Shown: positions 1 through 12,500 of the stretch, piece after piece
How positions within the stretch are numbered: the stretch's first letter is position 1
How the letters are laid out: each line of letters begins with the position of its first letter
From: Branchiostoma floridae
Lineage: Eukaryota; Chordata; Leptocardii; Amphioxiformes; Branchiostomatidae
Assembly (NCBI RefSeq): GCF_000003815.2
Contig: NC_049979.1
Location: 17,118,491-17,155,644, forward strand
Length of the DNA: 37,154 nt
Reading direction: 5' to 3'
Notes under the pieces: model-generated
Told to the model about the DNA's origin: nothing
The model's input: only the letters and a program-made list of their open reading frames with translations
Database searches by the model: none
Position numbers and translations under genes: made by a program

Positions 1-2860
1 GCATTTATGAAACAGATTGATTTTACTAATGTAATTTGACATGTGGTGTCTTAAGTAGTTGCTATCTAAATGAGGTGGATTTGAGAAGGACATGTTGGCT
101 AAAGAAAATCAAATATTGGCTACCTTATCCATCATAAGTGCATTTAGTGATCTACAAGGAAAAGTGCCCAGGATCATTCTCTTACAATAGGTGGGGCAAG
201 TGGGCAGGTTATACAACATTATTTTCCTAGTTACATAAAGTAACCATACATATTCTTGAATTATTGTGAAATGTGGTTTTAGTTTGTTGACTGACAGTAA
301 CTGGTACAGTAGCTGCCATGAAGCAAGACCAGAGAAACTACAATGTAAATATCCTCCCTGACCATAGTCTGTCACTGTCAGTATGTCAACTCCCTTGGCT
401 ACTGCCTAACTCCTATTCACATGCTTGTTTCGTTATACATTTAAACTACTTGTTGTGATGTATAATTTCCCAGCAAATGTCCTATGCAAAGCTTTCACAT
501 GTTTGCAGGGTTGTAATTTTTGTGCAACTACTGAGCTAGACCTACCACATTGAGGTCATGTAAATAAAGCTGTCTATATCGTATATGTACATTATACAGC
601 AAGATAGCCATTGACCAGTCCTGTATTCCAATGACTGTCAGACTGAAAATGTTTATGTGCAATTTCCATACTGTACTATACATGATCCACCAGTAACCTT
701 CTCAAGTCTGCTAAATTTTACAAAATGAAGAGAAATTGCTAGCATCAGTAGAATCAATGTAAGTCCTAAACATCTTCATTCAGAATGATGATTCAGTAAA
801 GTTTGATAATTATTACAAAGAGTCCTTTGTCTTATGTTGTCATCTATCATAATAAAAATCAATTTGCATGCACAGCATCTCTAATATGTCTGTAGATGAG
901 AGTTGTGAGTACCCTGAGTGGAAGTTATTATAGGACATGCAAAAGCGAAGATGTTATTCATTGTCAAATTTTCCTGTCGTACGAAGGATTCCCCTGATGC
1001 AGTGTCCTCAAATAGTATTTGCCAGTCTTTAAAGATTGAAGTTGTTTTTCCCTTCATTGATGTTTTATTTTGATAAATGCAAGATGATTTGACAGGATTC
1101 TCCAGCTGCAGGCATATCCATCTGTTATAGATGAAAAACTGGTCGAAACCAGTTCTTAACTTGCTTTGGAAGAGGGCGTAATATTTGTCCTAAGTTGGTC
1201 TAAGTTTTTTGGCTCAGACACAAGAAACCTGCAACACTGATGGTGCTTCAAAAATTATCTTTGGCATCCAAACACCTGTCTGGTATAACTGAGTTTATGT
1301 CAATAGGAGTAGTCCTTCCAATGATGCTTCCCTGGGTACCTTCCTAGAAATCTGCTTCAACTTCGACAATGCAAGGTTGTCAATAATAGGTTTTTGAGCC
1401 ATTAATTTCAAAGACTGGTATGCCTTATGTAGCATATTTCGTTGTGATGGTGAGTGTACATACATACAAACATCTTGCACATAGGCATGAATGCAAATTG
1501 GTTTCATGCAAAGCTTATTTCAACAAGTAATCTAGCTATTTCTTTATCATTCTGGAGTGAAGTCAAAACTTGCATATACAAGCAAATAGATGATTCACAC
1601 TATTTTCGTCAAGAAACTGGTACGTCTCAGTTAGATGTAAAACACCTATCTGTTTCCATTACCTAGGTACAGGCTTCTATATTGCAAAAGGCAATAAAGT
1701 TGACAATGGCTGAATGAGTCTAGGCCATTTACAGGTGAAGTGGTGGTTCAGTTCAGACAATACAAGGGGAAATTTATGAGTCAATTTGCTCATGTCACTG
1801 CTGCCATGTTAACCAGCTACTGCAGCAATAAGTTCTTTTTATGAGTTGGAACCCTTGGCAGCTGATATCACAATCACTTTGTGACACAATTGGGATGGCA
1901 TATCATGAAATGTGTTGTGAACCTTGACAGTCATGAGCATTTTCCAAATTAGGAAACCAAGTAGAGGGATCTATGTTGATATGGTCTTAGAACTGACGAA
2001 GTTCAGTTTCAGACTGACAGAAAAAGGCAATCATGGACTGTAGAAGCAAAACCCATCAAGTTGTAAATTTTGCTGTAACTTGGAATTCAGTGGCGATGAA
2101 GAGCAGGATAGGTCACGTTCATGAGAACACAAAATACCAATGTGACCATTAAACCAGTGTAATAAAGATCAGGGCGATCTCCAACGGGTGAACTTAATGA
2201 TTGTGATCTTTGTCATTACACTGGATGGCCTTCTGATTTGTGTGTGAGCCATCCATAAAGGTGAAAACTCTACATGAAATGTCAGCCAAAATACCTTGAT
2301 CTGTCCTAGCCCAACCATTGAGCCCCAGTCCAAAGTGCCAGCATTACTAGTGAGGATGTCTTTACCCAAAGGAATTAGACCTCCTGGCCAACTGGACTAC
2401 ACGTGACTAGTGTATCCAGTTTAGTCAGATTTCTAACTTTAAGTTAATGGATGAACAGAATGGCATGCAAATTTTTCCCCTGGGACACCTGTAATTATCT
2501 ACTTGATTACAGTGTATAGGTAATGGGAACAAAAAGGTAGAAAATGATTAAAGGTTACAATTCTTGAACAAAGGGGCATTGCATCATGATTTCATTTGCA
2601 ATTTATGACTGAAAGAGGAATAGTACTAGAAGTGTTACCATCATTATGTTACCTTGTTCAGACACTGCAAGATTAGTCAAATTTTACGACCCAGAACGGA
2701 CACTACCAACATAATACTTGCATTACAGTAAAAAGAAATGCATAACAGCTAAGGTTTCTCCAATAGCTTGTATAGATTTCCATAGATGTATGATATTTGT
2801 ACATGGGTTATAATTTGCAAATCTCCTTGAAAGCCTTACAAGTCTTGTTTGTCTCTCCAG
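1..2860 (+). other. Upstream flank or first intron of the APP homologue
   Basis: No coding exon, RNA gene or clear promoter is visible here. The stretch is AT-rich with short ORFs lacking homology. The exon at 2861 starts in phase 0 with residues ALAATYD, which look like the end of a signal peptide or the mature N-terminus. In vertebrate APP the signal peptide is on its own exon, followed by a very long intron. I infer that this stretch is mostly intron 1 and that exon 1 and the promoter lie upstream of the window. I looked for an ATG followed by a hydrophobic stretch and a donor site and found no convincing one. Confidence 0.5.
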
Positions 2861-3597
2861 GCCCTGGCAGCCACATATGATTCTGCTAAGCCTGATCCCA
2901 TCCCCATGGTCGCCATGGTCAAGGACAAGATGAACCAGCACATCAACTTGGACTCTGGAAAGTGGGAGACGGACCCAACTGGCAAGCATGGTTTCAAGGA
3001 TAAGCCACAGGACATCCTGGACTATTGCAAGATGGTAAGTATTGGATGTGTTTAAGATTTATCTAGTGCCTATTGACTTTGATGCTGGAATAGTACAAGT
3101 TCATTTTATATTTGAACTTAACTTGGTAACCTTCTTTATTCTTCTTCAATTTTGCTCAACATTTCTCATGGTCTCCTATTTATTTTGTCCAGATGTACCC
3201 TAACTTGGAAATCACCAACATCGAAGAGCACACCAAAGAGATCAAGATTGAGAACTGGTGCAAGCCTGGTTCCACTGCCCCATGTGGAGGACATCCCCAC
3301 AAAGTCAGGCCCTTCAGATGCCTGGGTAAGAGAAAGCCTTGTTTAAGGATTCTGTGATTTTTGCCATGTTGCATGTCTATGGTCGTTCTAAAAACTTGTG
3401 GCCGGTTAACTTTTCTACCAGTAGCTCTTGTTTCCTCACCTTTTAATTACTGTTCTCTTTTGGTTAACATTTGCACAATGTAACTAAGTTCTATTTGTTT
3501 CTTAGTTGGCAGATTCGAGAGTGATGCTTTGATGGTCCCCACCAAGTGCAAGTTCTCCCATATTCACAACAGCTCAGTCTGTACGACCTTCTTCAAG
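2861..3597 (+). CDS. APP: APP exons for the E1 growth-factor-like subdomain (3 exons)
   Basis: Exons 2861-3034, 3193-3325 and 3506-3597 encode the growth-factor-like domain and the start of the copper-binding domain. Conserved landmarks are GKWETDP, ILDYCKM, the WCKPG loop, [13 protein letters not shown] and [11 protein letters not shown]. Compared with human APP, the cysteines equivalent to C38 and C62 are Lys and Phe, so one of the three disulfides is absent, while C73, C98, C105 and C117 are kept. The human basic heparin-binding loop between C98 and C105 is replaced by a neutral KPGSTAP. The junction after CTTFFK (3597) splits a region that I remember as one exon in vertebrates. Confidence 0.93.
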
Positions 3598-6500
3598 GTA
3601 AGTGGAATTTAGAATTGCTATAATAAGACTCTCTTTATAGTGAAGTGAATGCATAGAAAAAAAATTATTTTACAAGATTTGACAGGGAAATCTTGGTAGA
3701 TCTAAATCATAATGTTCTTTCTTGTTTTCAGTGGCGTGATGCGGCCAAGGAGGCATGTGACAAGTCAGGTTTTGACCTGCACAACTTTGCCATGCTGAAG
3801 CCTTGTGGAGTGGACCTGTTCACTGGTGTGGAGTTTGTCTGCTGTCCTACCAAACCTGTGCAGCAGCAGGTGTCCCTCCAGGATGTGGAGCCTGTCAAAG
3901 AAGGTAACTTTTATGTCATCTCCAACTCATTGCTAGCAAGTTACTACAATATACAAATGTACTTTGCATTACTTGTAGGTAACTTTATAGGGTGAGGAAG
4001 ATAGATTGGATAGACATGATACAGCATAAAAAGTGAAATATTGTTGTGTCCAATCCATTGTACGACAAAGTTGTCCATGATAACAACACACATGTAATTT
4101 CTGCTTGCAAAGTCAGTAGGGAGTCAGCAGTTAGCACATCTGCATTTCTTGGTTCATGTCTAGAAAAATACATTGGATACGCAGGTTGAACAGAATAGGT
4201 TTCCCACTGTGTCCATGAGAAGTTAAAAGGGATTTGTGGGTGTTTGCAACTTGATTTCAAAGATAGCTCTAAAGTGCCTGAAACAAAAGCTCTCTTTGTG
4301 AAACCAAATCTTGCAAGCTGACAATGGCTGCATGTCCAGCTTTACTACAGCCTTGATTTTTTTACCAAGTGACCTTGTATGTTTGTGAGCCTTAACAAAA
4401 GCAAGGGTAAATTGCTTAGGTAGCAACTGTACCTGGTATTGGGTGACAGGGTTGTGTAAGCCACAGGCTTAGTTCTGTGTGACAAACAACAAGGATGTTG
4501 TTTTTCCAAAGTGCAATGACCTGTAACTCCTCTGCAGTGTGCATGATTGATGTGTTGTTTGATACCCCTCAGTTGAACGCAATTATATTCCTTCATAGCA
4601 GTTTTTGGTATAGAAAAAAATGTGGAAGATAATATCAAAAGCGTCATTTTTATCTTCCCTCAAATGCTAATAATGTATTTACCACCAGAAAAAAGATGTT
4701 ACCTAAAGCTGTACATCTTCTTGTCTGTCCATAGTTGTGTCCAACCCTTGTGAGGATGGCAGCCACGAGTGCTCTGATTTTGCTGACTGCATCCCACAGA
4801 GCGGTGCTGCCTACACCTGTGAGTGCAGGCCTGGATACATTGGCAATGGCCGCCTTTGTGAAGGTAAATCTCATTACAAGCATTACGTGTTACATGGACT
4901 AGGCCTGAAAGGCATTTTAAAGAATGGCCCTGGAAAGAGGCCATTGTTCCTTTTTTCTACAGAGGTCCTTGTTAAATTTGATGAATTTGGGAAAGGTTTC
5001 CTGTAAGGCACTGTAGGCATATTGTGTTAGATAAGATCTGATGGTACATGTCTGGCATATTGATGATTTGGGGCAAGACTCCCTAACATTCTTCCACAGT
5101 AGTGTTCATGGACTGTATGCTCTTTCCATCAAGCTTACTTTGTCATAACTAATGTGGCTCAGATTGTCCATATCTCATCCCTGCCAGCTGGACTGTAAAG
5201 TCGCCCCCAAGTCATGGCTTTATGATAACGTATGTAGAGATGCATGTCCCAGTGGTGTTGACAGTCTGTAAAATATTCATATTCTGCGTGAACCTTTTTC
5301 TTATGCTTTATCTCAGCTGCATGCTCTAAAAATTAGATGCTCAACAATCGCAATTTATGTTTGTTAGATTATACTGAATTAATATGCTTGTTTAGACTCG
5401 AGAGGTCTTATGTCCGTGACATATTGTTCTTGCAAAAGACTTCTATTTCTGGCATTCATATTTTGACTTCTCAAAGTGCTGACATATTTTGCCCAAGTGT
5501 GAAATTGAACAAGGGGGAGAATTCTATAATAATAGCTTGCCATATTTATGGTTTGATGAAAAACCTACTGTTCAGCCAAATTGTGGGTATGTCCCAGTTG
5601 TCTGGAATAGGCATAAAATATTCATATTGTTAGTCTGAAGCTCTTCAGTCACTCAATTGTTTTGAAATCAGAGATGCCTCCTGGAGTCATCCACAGGGGT
5701 TTTGGGAAAGTAAAATTTGTAGTTGGAGCAACTGAAGAAAATCCATCAACAAGTCGTGGGAAGCGATCTTTGCCAAAAATCAGTGAAACTAGTCCCCTAA
5801 AGGATTTACTATTGATTTGATGAGTCAACGGAACAAATGTTAGTATGTAGCAAATTCTAAATATGCTAAATTTTGCTTTAAGCAGCCCTAACCTCCACCA
5901 TTTTGAGATATAGACTTTTGAGTCTTTTGAGCTAAGCTTTTGCATACAATTATACTTGTTCTTGTCAGGGTACTTGTGTGTTCTTCATAAATGTAAAATT
6001 AGGAAATTCTCAACAGGGAAGGTACACGTCTTCGCTTCCACCAACCCCTGATTGATCATGAATGCCAAACAAGTCTGATTGCACTGACCATAAATATTAG
6101 ATGGCTGCTGGGTGTTGGCTGCCTTGGTCTCCATATATAGATTTCATGATGTGGGCATTTTGCAATATGAAATGAGATGCAGATTTTTAATTTTTCATGA
6201 AGGTAAAGCACCCAGAAGACTACTTAACTAAAAAAAGTTATCATTGCATTCAGGTGAAGAAACCGCCATCAGGGCTCGAAATACTGGGTGCATGTGCACC
6301 CAGGTGCACCCAAAATTGGAACTGTGCACCCAATTTTTTTCAGTGGGTGCACAGGGTGCACCCAAATATTTTCTTAGGTTTATGTATGTAAAGATATCAA
6401 GTATACTAGTATACATCATATTCTTGACATCTAAGTGTTAGAAAGATCTGTCTGTCATGTTACTTGTTTAAGAATGTGATAGCTGGTAACTAAGTTGTGT

Positions 6501-9500
6501 TATTATTTTTTTTGCATTCTACTGAAATTTAAGTGGTGTACCCAACAATTGTTTGGTGCTCCCAATTTTTTAAGTATGGGTGCACCAGTGCCCTTAATCC
6601 CAAAAATGAATTGTGAGCCCTGGCCATAGATGGATAAAATATTCTGTTTTTGTTGATAATGATGGATACTATATTCCATCAATGTACGGGACATGAAAAC
6701 CAATGACAAGTTTTGTTTTGTAGATCATTTTATACAGAGGAGGTTTTCCAAGAGGAGGTTGCCCCCAGCCCCACACCCAAGAGCTGTAGATCCGATACTT
6801 CCTTGAGGAAGATTCAGGCAATGAACACAAGATGTTTCTGGAGACCAGGTAAGGTGTGGAAGAGAAGCTCAGTCTCAGCATGACTCAGGTTACCTGGGTC
6901 AAGTTCAGAAATCACAGGAGAATATGGCCTTCAGGGTGACTGAAAATGGCATTCACTCGTGGATATGTGGAAACATCAGCCAGTAGGAACACTAAACTCG
7001 ATGCTGGATGCAGATTTTATGATTGTTTGTGTACTAAGGACAAACTTATGATTTCTAATTTATGATAGAGTGCATGCTGAAAAGAAATTGCAACCTTCAA
7101 GGATAATCAATTTAGCTTGCCCTATTGGCATTGATACTAGTGCTAAACTTGACTACCAAAGTGACATTTAAATGTCATGCTGAAGGACTAAAAGGCCAGG
7201 CTTTTATCTGCCCATGACAGAAGTAAAGCAGTAAGCTTAATGGAACTTTCTATCAACATCCCCCAGGCACATGCATGTACTTTCTTTGATCTTAGCTTAG
7301 GGAATATGCTGGCCATGTTGTATAATGTTTTCATGAAGAAATTTACCAGTGGCCAGGAGCATGTTGTTCTTGGTAGGCCCAAGGAAGACGAGTCTGTGAA
7401 CTGTGTGATGTGTTTTGTGTAGGTGATGAAGCAGTGGGAGGAGGCAGAGGAGCGCTACCAGGAACTGAAGAGCAAGGACCCTAACGGGGCTGAGCTCATG
7501 AAGAAGGAGATGATGGAGGTAAGGGAAATACTATTTATTAATATTATTACAGATGGAAACTCCAGCCCTGTGGAATTCCGCACAGTCAGACAGGGTAGAC
7601 AGTACTATCGTACCTTAATCTGTACGTTTTGTGTCACACTCCTTAAATTTTACGACAAGAAATATTCCCATGTAGCATGTAAATAAATCATCAAACTGAT
7701 TGTGTGAAAATTGTCTGGTCTCTCAGCGCTTCCAGGTGACCGTGAATGCCCTTGAGCAGGAGGGTCAGAGTGAGCGGGAGCAGCTGCTGCAGACCCATCA
7801 GCAGCGTGTGGAGACCATGCTCAACAACAAGAAACGTGTAGCCATGGAAGATTACATGGATGCCCTGGGAGAGAACCCACCTCATGTAAGCTAGCGTAGT
7901 GAAACAAGATTACTCATAAAATAAATCTTTGAGTAAGCCGTTAAGCGTTTAGAGACACTGCAATTTGTTTCACCATGGCAAATCAAATAACAATGGAATA
8001 AAATGAAATGCATTTTGTGATGTGGAAGTGACATTTTGGCCAAATGGTGGTATTGATGGGATTTGTTGTGCACATCTCAAAATTGGTGATGCTGATGAAA
8101 AATTTCATTTTGACCACATTGAAGTGGTCCTGGAAAAGCCAGGAAAGCTACAGGGAAGGTTGGAGATCCTCTCAGACTTCTTCGCATCCGTGTCACGTAT
8201 GAAGTAGCTTACTGTAGTAGGCATGTTAATGGTAAAGGTTAAAATTTATTGAAAAATTACATGGCCATGCAGTGGCAATGAGAAATTTTGACCATGAAGA
8301 CTCAGGTGTGCATATACAGCATCATCAATGCCATATGCAGCTTCTTTTTTTAAAACTTGTGCTCCTGATCTCCCTGGGCTTACAGTGCAGAGATAGACAA
8401 GCTGTTTGTAATTCTAGGAACTATTGCATTTGGTTAAGATGCCCAGATAGGGTGATCTGCTATGGTGATACATTGTCTGCTTGTTCATGCAATGTGGTTA
8501 CTTAGCAAGGGCTAAAGTGCAGGGTAGGCTGAGAGGAATGATTGGTGCTATCCCCAGTGATTTCAGCTTGGCTGGTTACGGTTCAATATAGGCCAGGCAT
8601 TACCAGAAATGAGTTGCTCCATGCAAATCAATACCAGGAATATGGTGCCCCATCTCCACTTTGTGGTGCTTAAAACATTGAAGGGGTTTATGTAATTGTT
8701 GAGACCTAAAAATTTCCATCCTGGCATCCTTAAATCTACTGTTACAAGAGTACCATCATTTTTGTGCTTAATGTAACAAAATAGAGGCTGATGTAAGTTA
8801 ATATTTTGTCCTTCATGTAAGTTTGGTCAACCTTTAGGATAAAGATATCCCCTGAAATGATTTTCTTCCATATAGATCACATGTTTTGACATCCTCTGAC
8901 AAACATCTTGAATTATGTTTTTAGCACGTTGAATCACAAATAAGATAACAAAAAGCTATCAGCAAAAGACTAAAACTTAACAGACCCCCTTTGGTCTATG
9001 TTTAAACATCTCTTGAGACTGCAGACCTCTTTGCACCTGGCTTGCTTCCAAGGATTTGTTCCCTGGGGATTAGTGCTGAAGTAGCACTGCTGTTGAAGCA
9101 TACATCTACTTCACCAACACTTATAAATCACGTGCTCCACATCAGAGAGCTTGGGAAGAAGTTTTTGTAGCAGGAGTACACATTGTACTTCATGAATAAA
9201 ACCACAAAAGTGGACCACTCATGGGCTTTTAGTACAGGGTGCTGTTGTTACTCTGGTTTGTGTTGTTGTCTTGATTATAATTAAAGAACCTGAAACCTTT
9301 TGGTAAAAACGTGACATCTGGAGTAAACAACATCCCTTCCAGACACTTCTAGCTAATGGTTTACTGATCTCACCAGAGGTTATTGGCAAGCTTCATTGTG
9401 TTCTCAGTAACCCAGACTTATTCCCTGAAAGGTTAGGACCAATGAAACTACAGTACATATTATCAGCCTGTTGTACTGACACTGTTTGATTTAGCTTTAA

Positions 9501-12500
9501 GTGTTAAAAGTTTGTGTAATGGTGATGATTTGGTGACCACTGGAGAGATAGAATGGAAAATCAGCACCTGGCTCACGTTCTACAATCCCAGGAAACAGCA
9601 TGACCTCCGGGCTTTTCACTTATTTCACTGCTCCTAACAAGTCTGATGGGAGTTGACCCCGGCAGTCACAGCAAATTGTATGTGAGTTTGGTCAACAGGG
9701 CACAGGTTCCATGGTTTGAAGTTATCTCTCACAGGTTGCAGGATTGCTGATCGTGCCTGATGCAAAGAATCATTAGCTGCTTGATGTTAGCTGTACGAGT
9801 TACAGGTCATAACTTTCCTTAGACGCTGTTTATGATGATACTGCTTACACAGTAAAACTTTACTAGCTCTGAAACTTTGGACCATATTTCCATTCGTATG
9901 TGCAGGCCCATAAGATCCTCCGTGCTCTGAAGGCCTACATCCATGCTGAGCAGAAGGACCGCCTGCACAGCATGCGCCACTTTGAACATGTGCGGGAGAC
10001 CATGCCTGAGAAGACTGCTGACATGAAGCCGTCACTTATCCAGCACCTCAGGTCAGTAAAAACAGTAATCATGCATTTCTATCATGAACCATGTTATTTT
10101 TCAAAGTGAAACATGTAGTTAGACATATGCTTTTATACATCTTATCACACAGTAAAGCTGGTTTGATAACTTGTCTTTGCACACCATGCTGTATTTTAGC
10201 ATGCCACTCTTCTTCAATTTCACACAAGCTGGAGATATGTTCAGTTTTATTTCGGGATAGTTTGCAATTATTTGATTTCTTGTAGACCTGAATTTTAAAA
10301 TCAAATGTGACAGTGAACATTGTTGACAAGCTGTTTGTCTAAGAACTGACTGACTTTGCCACTTGAAACAGAAACTACCTGAAATCACTGAATCCTAGTA
10401 ATAAAAGAAGGTTTATAGAAGACATGTTTTCTTCAGGATAGGAAATGGCAGGACATGATTTAATGTTCATGGTAATGGCATTCCCAATTCCTTCTTGATT
10501 TGAGATGTATTCTTAGGTCAACTCCTGTGGGACACATAAAATTTCCAAGGCCTTATGTTAACAGCAATGTTGGCCTATTTTGTTGGTGGATCATACATAT
10601 AGCTACAGCTAATGTGTGTAAAAGATGCAGTTAGCCTGGAATCTGTGCCATGTAATATGATACTGCCATGGAAATGAGTGTTTCAATATTATATGGTCAA
10701 AGAGCACAGCACTTGGAGGAATTGTAGTAACATGATGGTTGTATTGCAACAAATTTTACCCTGTACATTTGTCATGTCTTTGTAATATTTAAGCAACAGT
10801 ATGTGATATTTTGTGTCTGTAGTATCAAGAGATGACCAAGATGCGTAGCAAATGATTTTTTTATCTCCCTGTTCATACATATTCCCCTGGGTTGACTGAA
10901 GATTGCTCACCTTCTCTCAAGTGCAACCACACACATCTGTCTTGTCCAGGGTGCATTAGATAATATCCATCTTGTATCAAGGGGCCAGATGGGTACATTT
11001 TTCATGCAGAGGAGACATTAGCAGTGTTGACCTGCCTGGGCAGTTGGGGTGAGTGAGGGAGGAAGATTGCCTGCCTCACCCAGGAACCCTGTTGGAAAGG
11101 AAATTGTCTCAGTAGAAATGAAATCTTAGGGCAAGACATGTCCATAAACTACATGTCTGACAGCCTGCTGTGATGTGAAATGAAGGTCGTTCCCACTGTT
11201 ACAGGTCTTCGGAGTTTCAGCACATACCACCTGTGTCCTCCACATGTAAATTTAAACTTCTGAAGATCACATTAACAACAGTCATGATCGTTTTCTTACT
11301 GCTTTCAAAGTTTCATGATTTCAAAGTTTCAGTTTAAGTGCACAATGAAGGCAGTTTAGGCCAGCAGATTGTTAAGTGCTATGTAGCTACTTCAGCATTT
11401 GTTGTTAAACTCAGCAAGATGTGAATGATACCAAGCATAAATGTATAACATGCCAGTTATGCAAATACCATGGCAATCACCATGTTATCTGTAACCCAAA
11501 ACCATTTTAGCTGTTCTGCGTCATACCAGGCTGTTAAAACCCAATCTGGCAATAAATCAGTTCTTCTTTACTAGCAGCTTGCTTCCAATTTGAATTTACT
11601 GGGAACCTGAAACTAGAAGAATGCTGGGTAGAGTGTCAAATCATAGTCATTTTATTGAATCATCAAAATCTTTGTTCGCACTTGAATCATAAATGGTTAA
11701 GGACAATTCACTGTCTCTGAAAGTAATGTGATATAGCAAAGATATGCCATCTCTGGTAACAAGCAAGTGCAATAAGGCACCAAAACTCTTTAGACTGTGC
11801 CATCCCAGGACACCAAAATTTTATATTTATCATTACTGCTATAACAAAGCTTTATAGATTTAAGTCCCAGGCATACATTTAACTACATCAGCTTCTTGTA
11901 GGAGGAGGGGGAACTTTCCAAACAAAAAATAACAGAATAATGCTGAAAATGTCAAGTAAAGTATTAGAGAGAAAGTACATGTTAACTTAAGAAACAAAGT
12001 TTGTAGATTGTCATCCTTGCAGGTAGTTTATATCTGCCAGCAATGGTCAATGGAACAGGCAACAAAGTCCAGTACCTGAGGGATATGTGGCGTATGGTAC
12101 ATGTCAGCAGAACGACTAATCTGTCATGCAAATACTGGTATTGATCGACTTAGAGTGCTTTATTATACATGACCTTTACTTCGTGTGTCATTCCAGTGTC
12201 ATCTGTGTTTTGTAATCCAGTATTTTGCCCTGCAGACTGTAGGCGTGTATTTTGAGGAACATACATCACCAACATGCTGAAGCTCCATTTGCAGTATCAT
12301 TTTTTTCAGAAAATGGTTTGTCTCTCCACATGTGCCACACAGGAAATTGTTTCCATTTGCGGAGCTTGAAAACAACTTGTAATGCCCCGTGTGCACATCA
12401 GTCACCATGCAGGAGTTGTGATATCAGATGAAATAGAATTAAAAATCTAAATGTACTGCAGCAGGACGTCAAAAAGGAGAACTTGACTCTCGATCAAGGA

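Noticed and set aside
4864-6723. A possible Kunitz inhibitor or long acidic exon between EGF and E2, as in vertebrate APP.
   Set aside because: No frame shows the Kunitz cysteine pattern or a long acidic run with splice sites.
6724-6848. An alternative open frame in the damaged APP exon reading [16 protein letters not shown], which resembles the acidic APP linker.
   Set aside because: It needs phase 2 at the acceptor, whereas the EGF exon ends in phase 1, and it loses the [11 protein letters not shown] homology. It is kept as a possible second frame break but is not the main reading.
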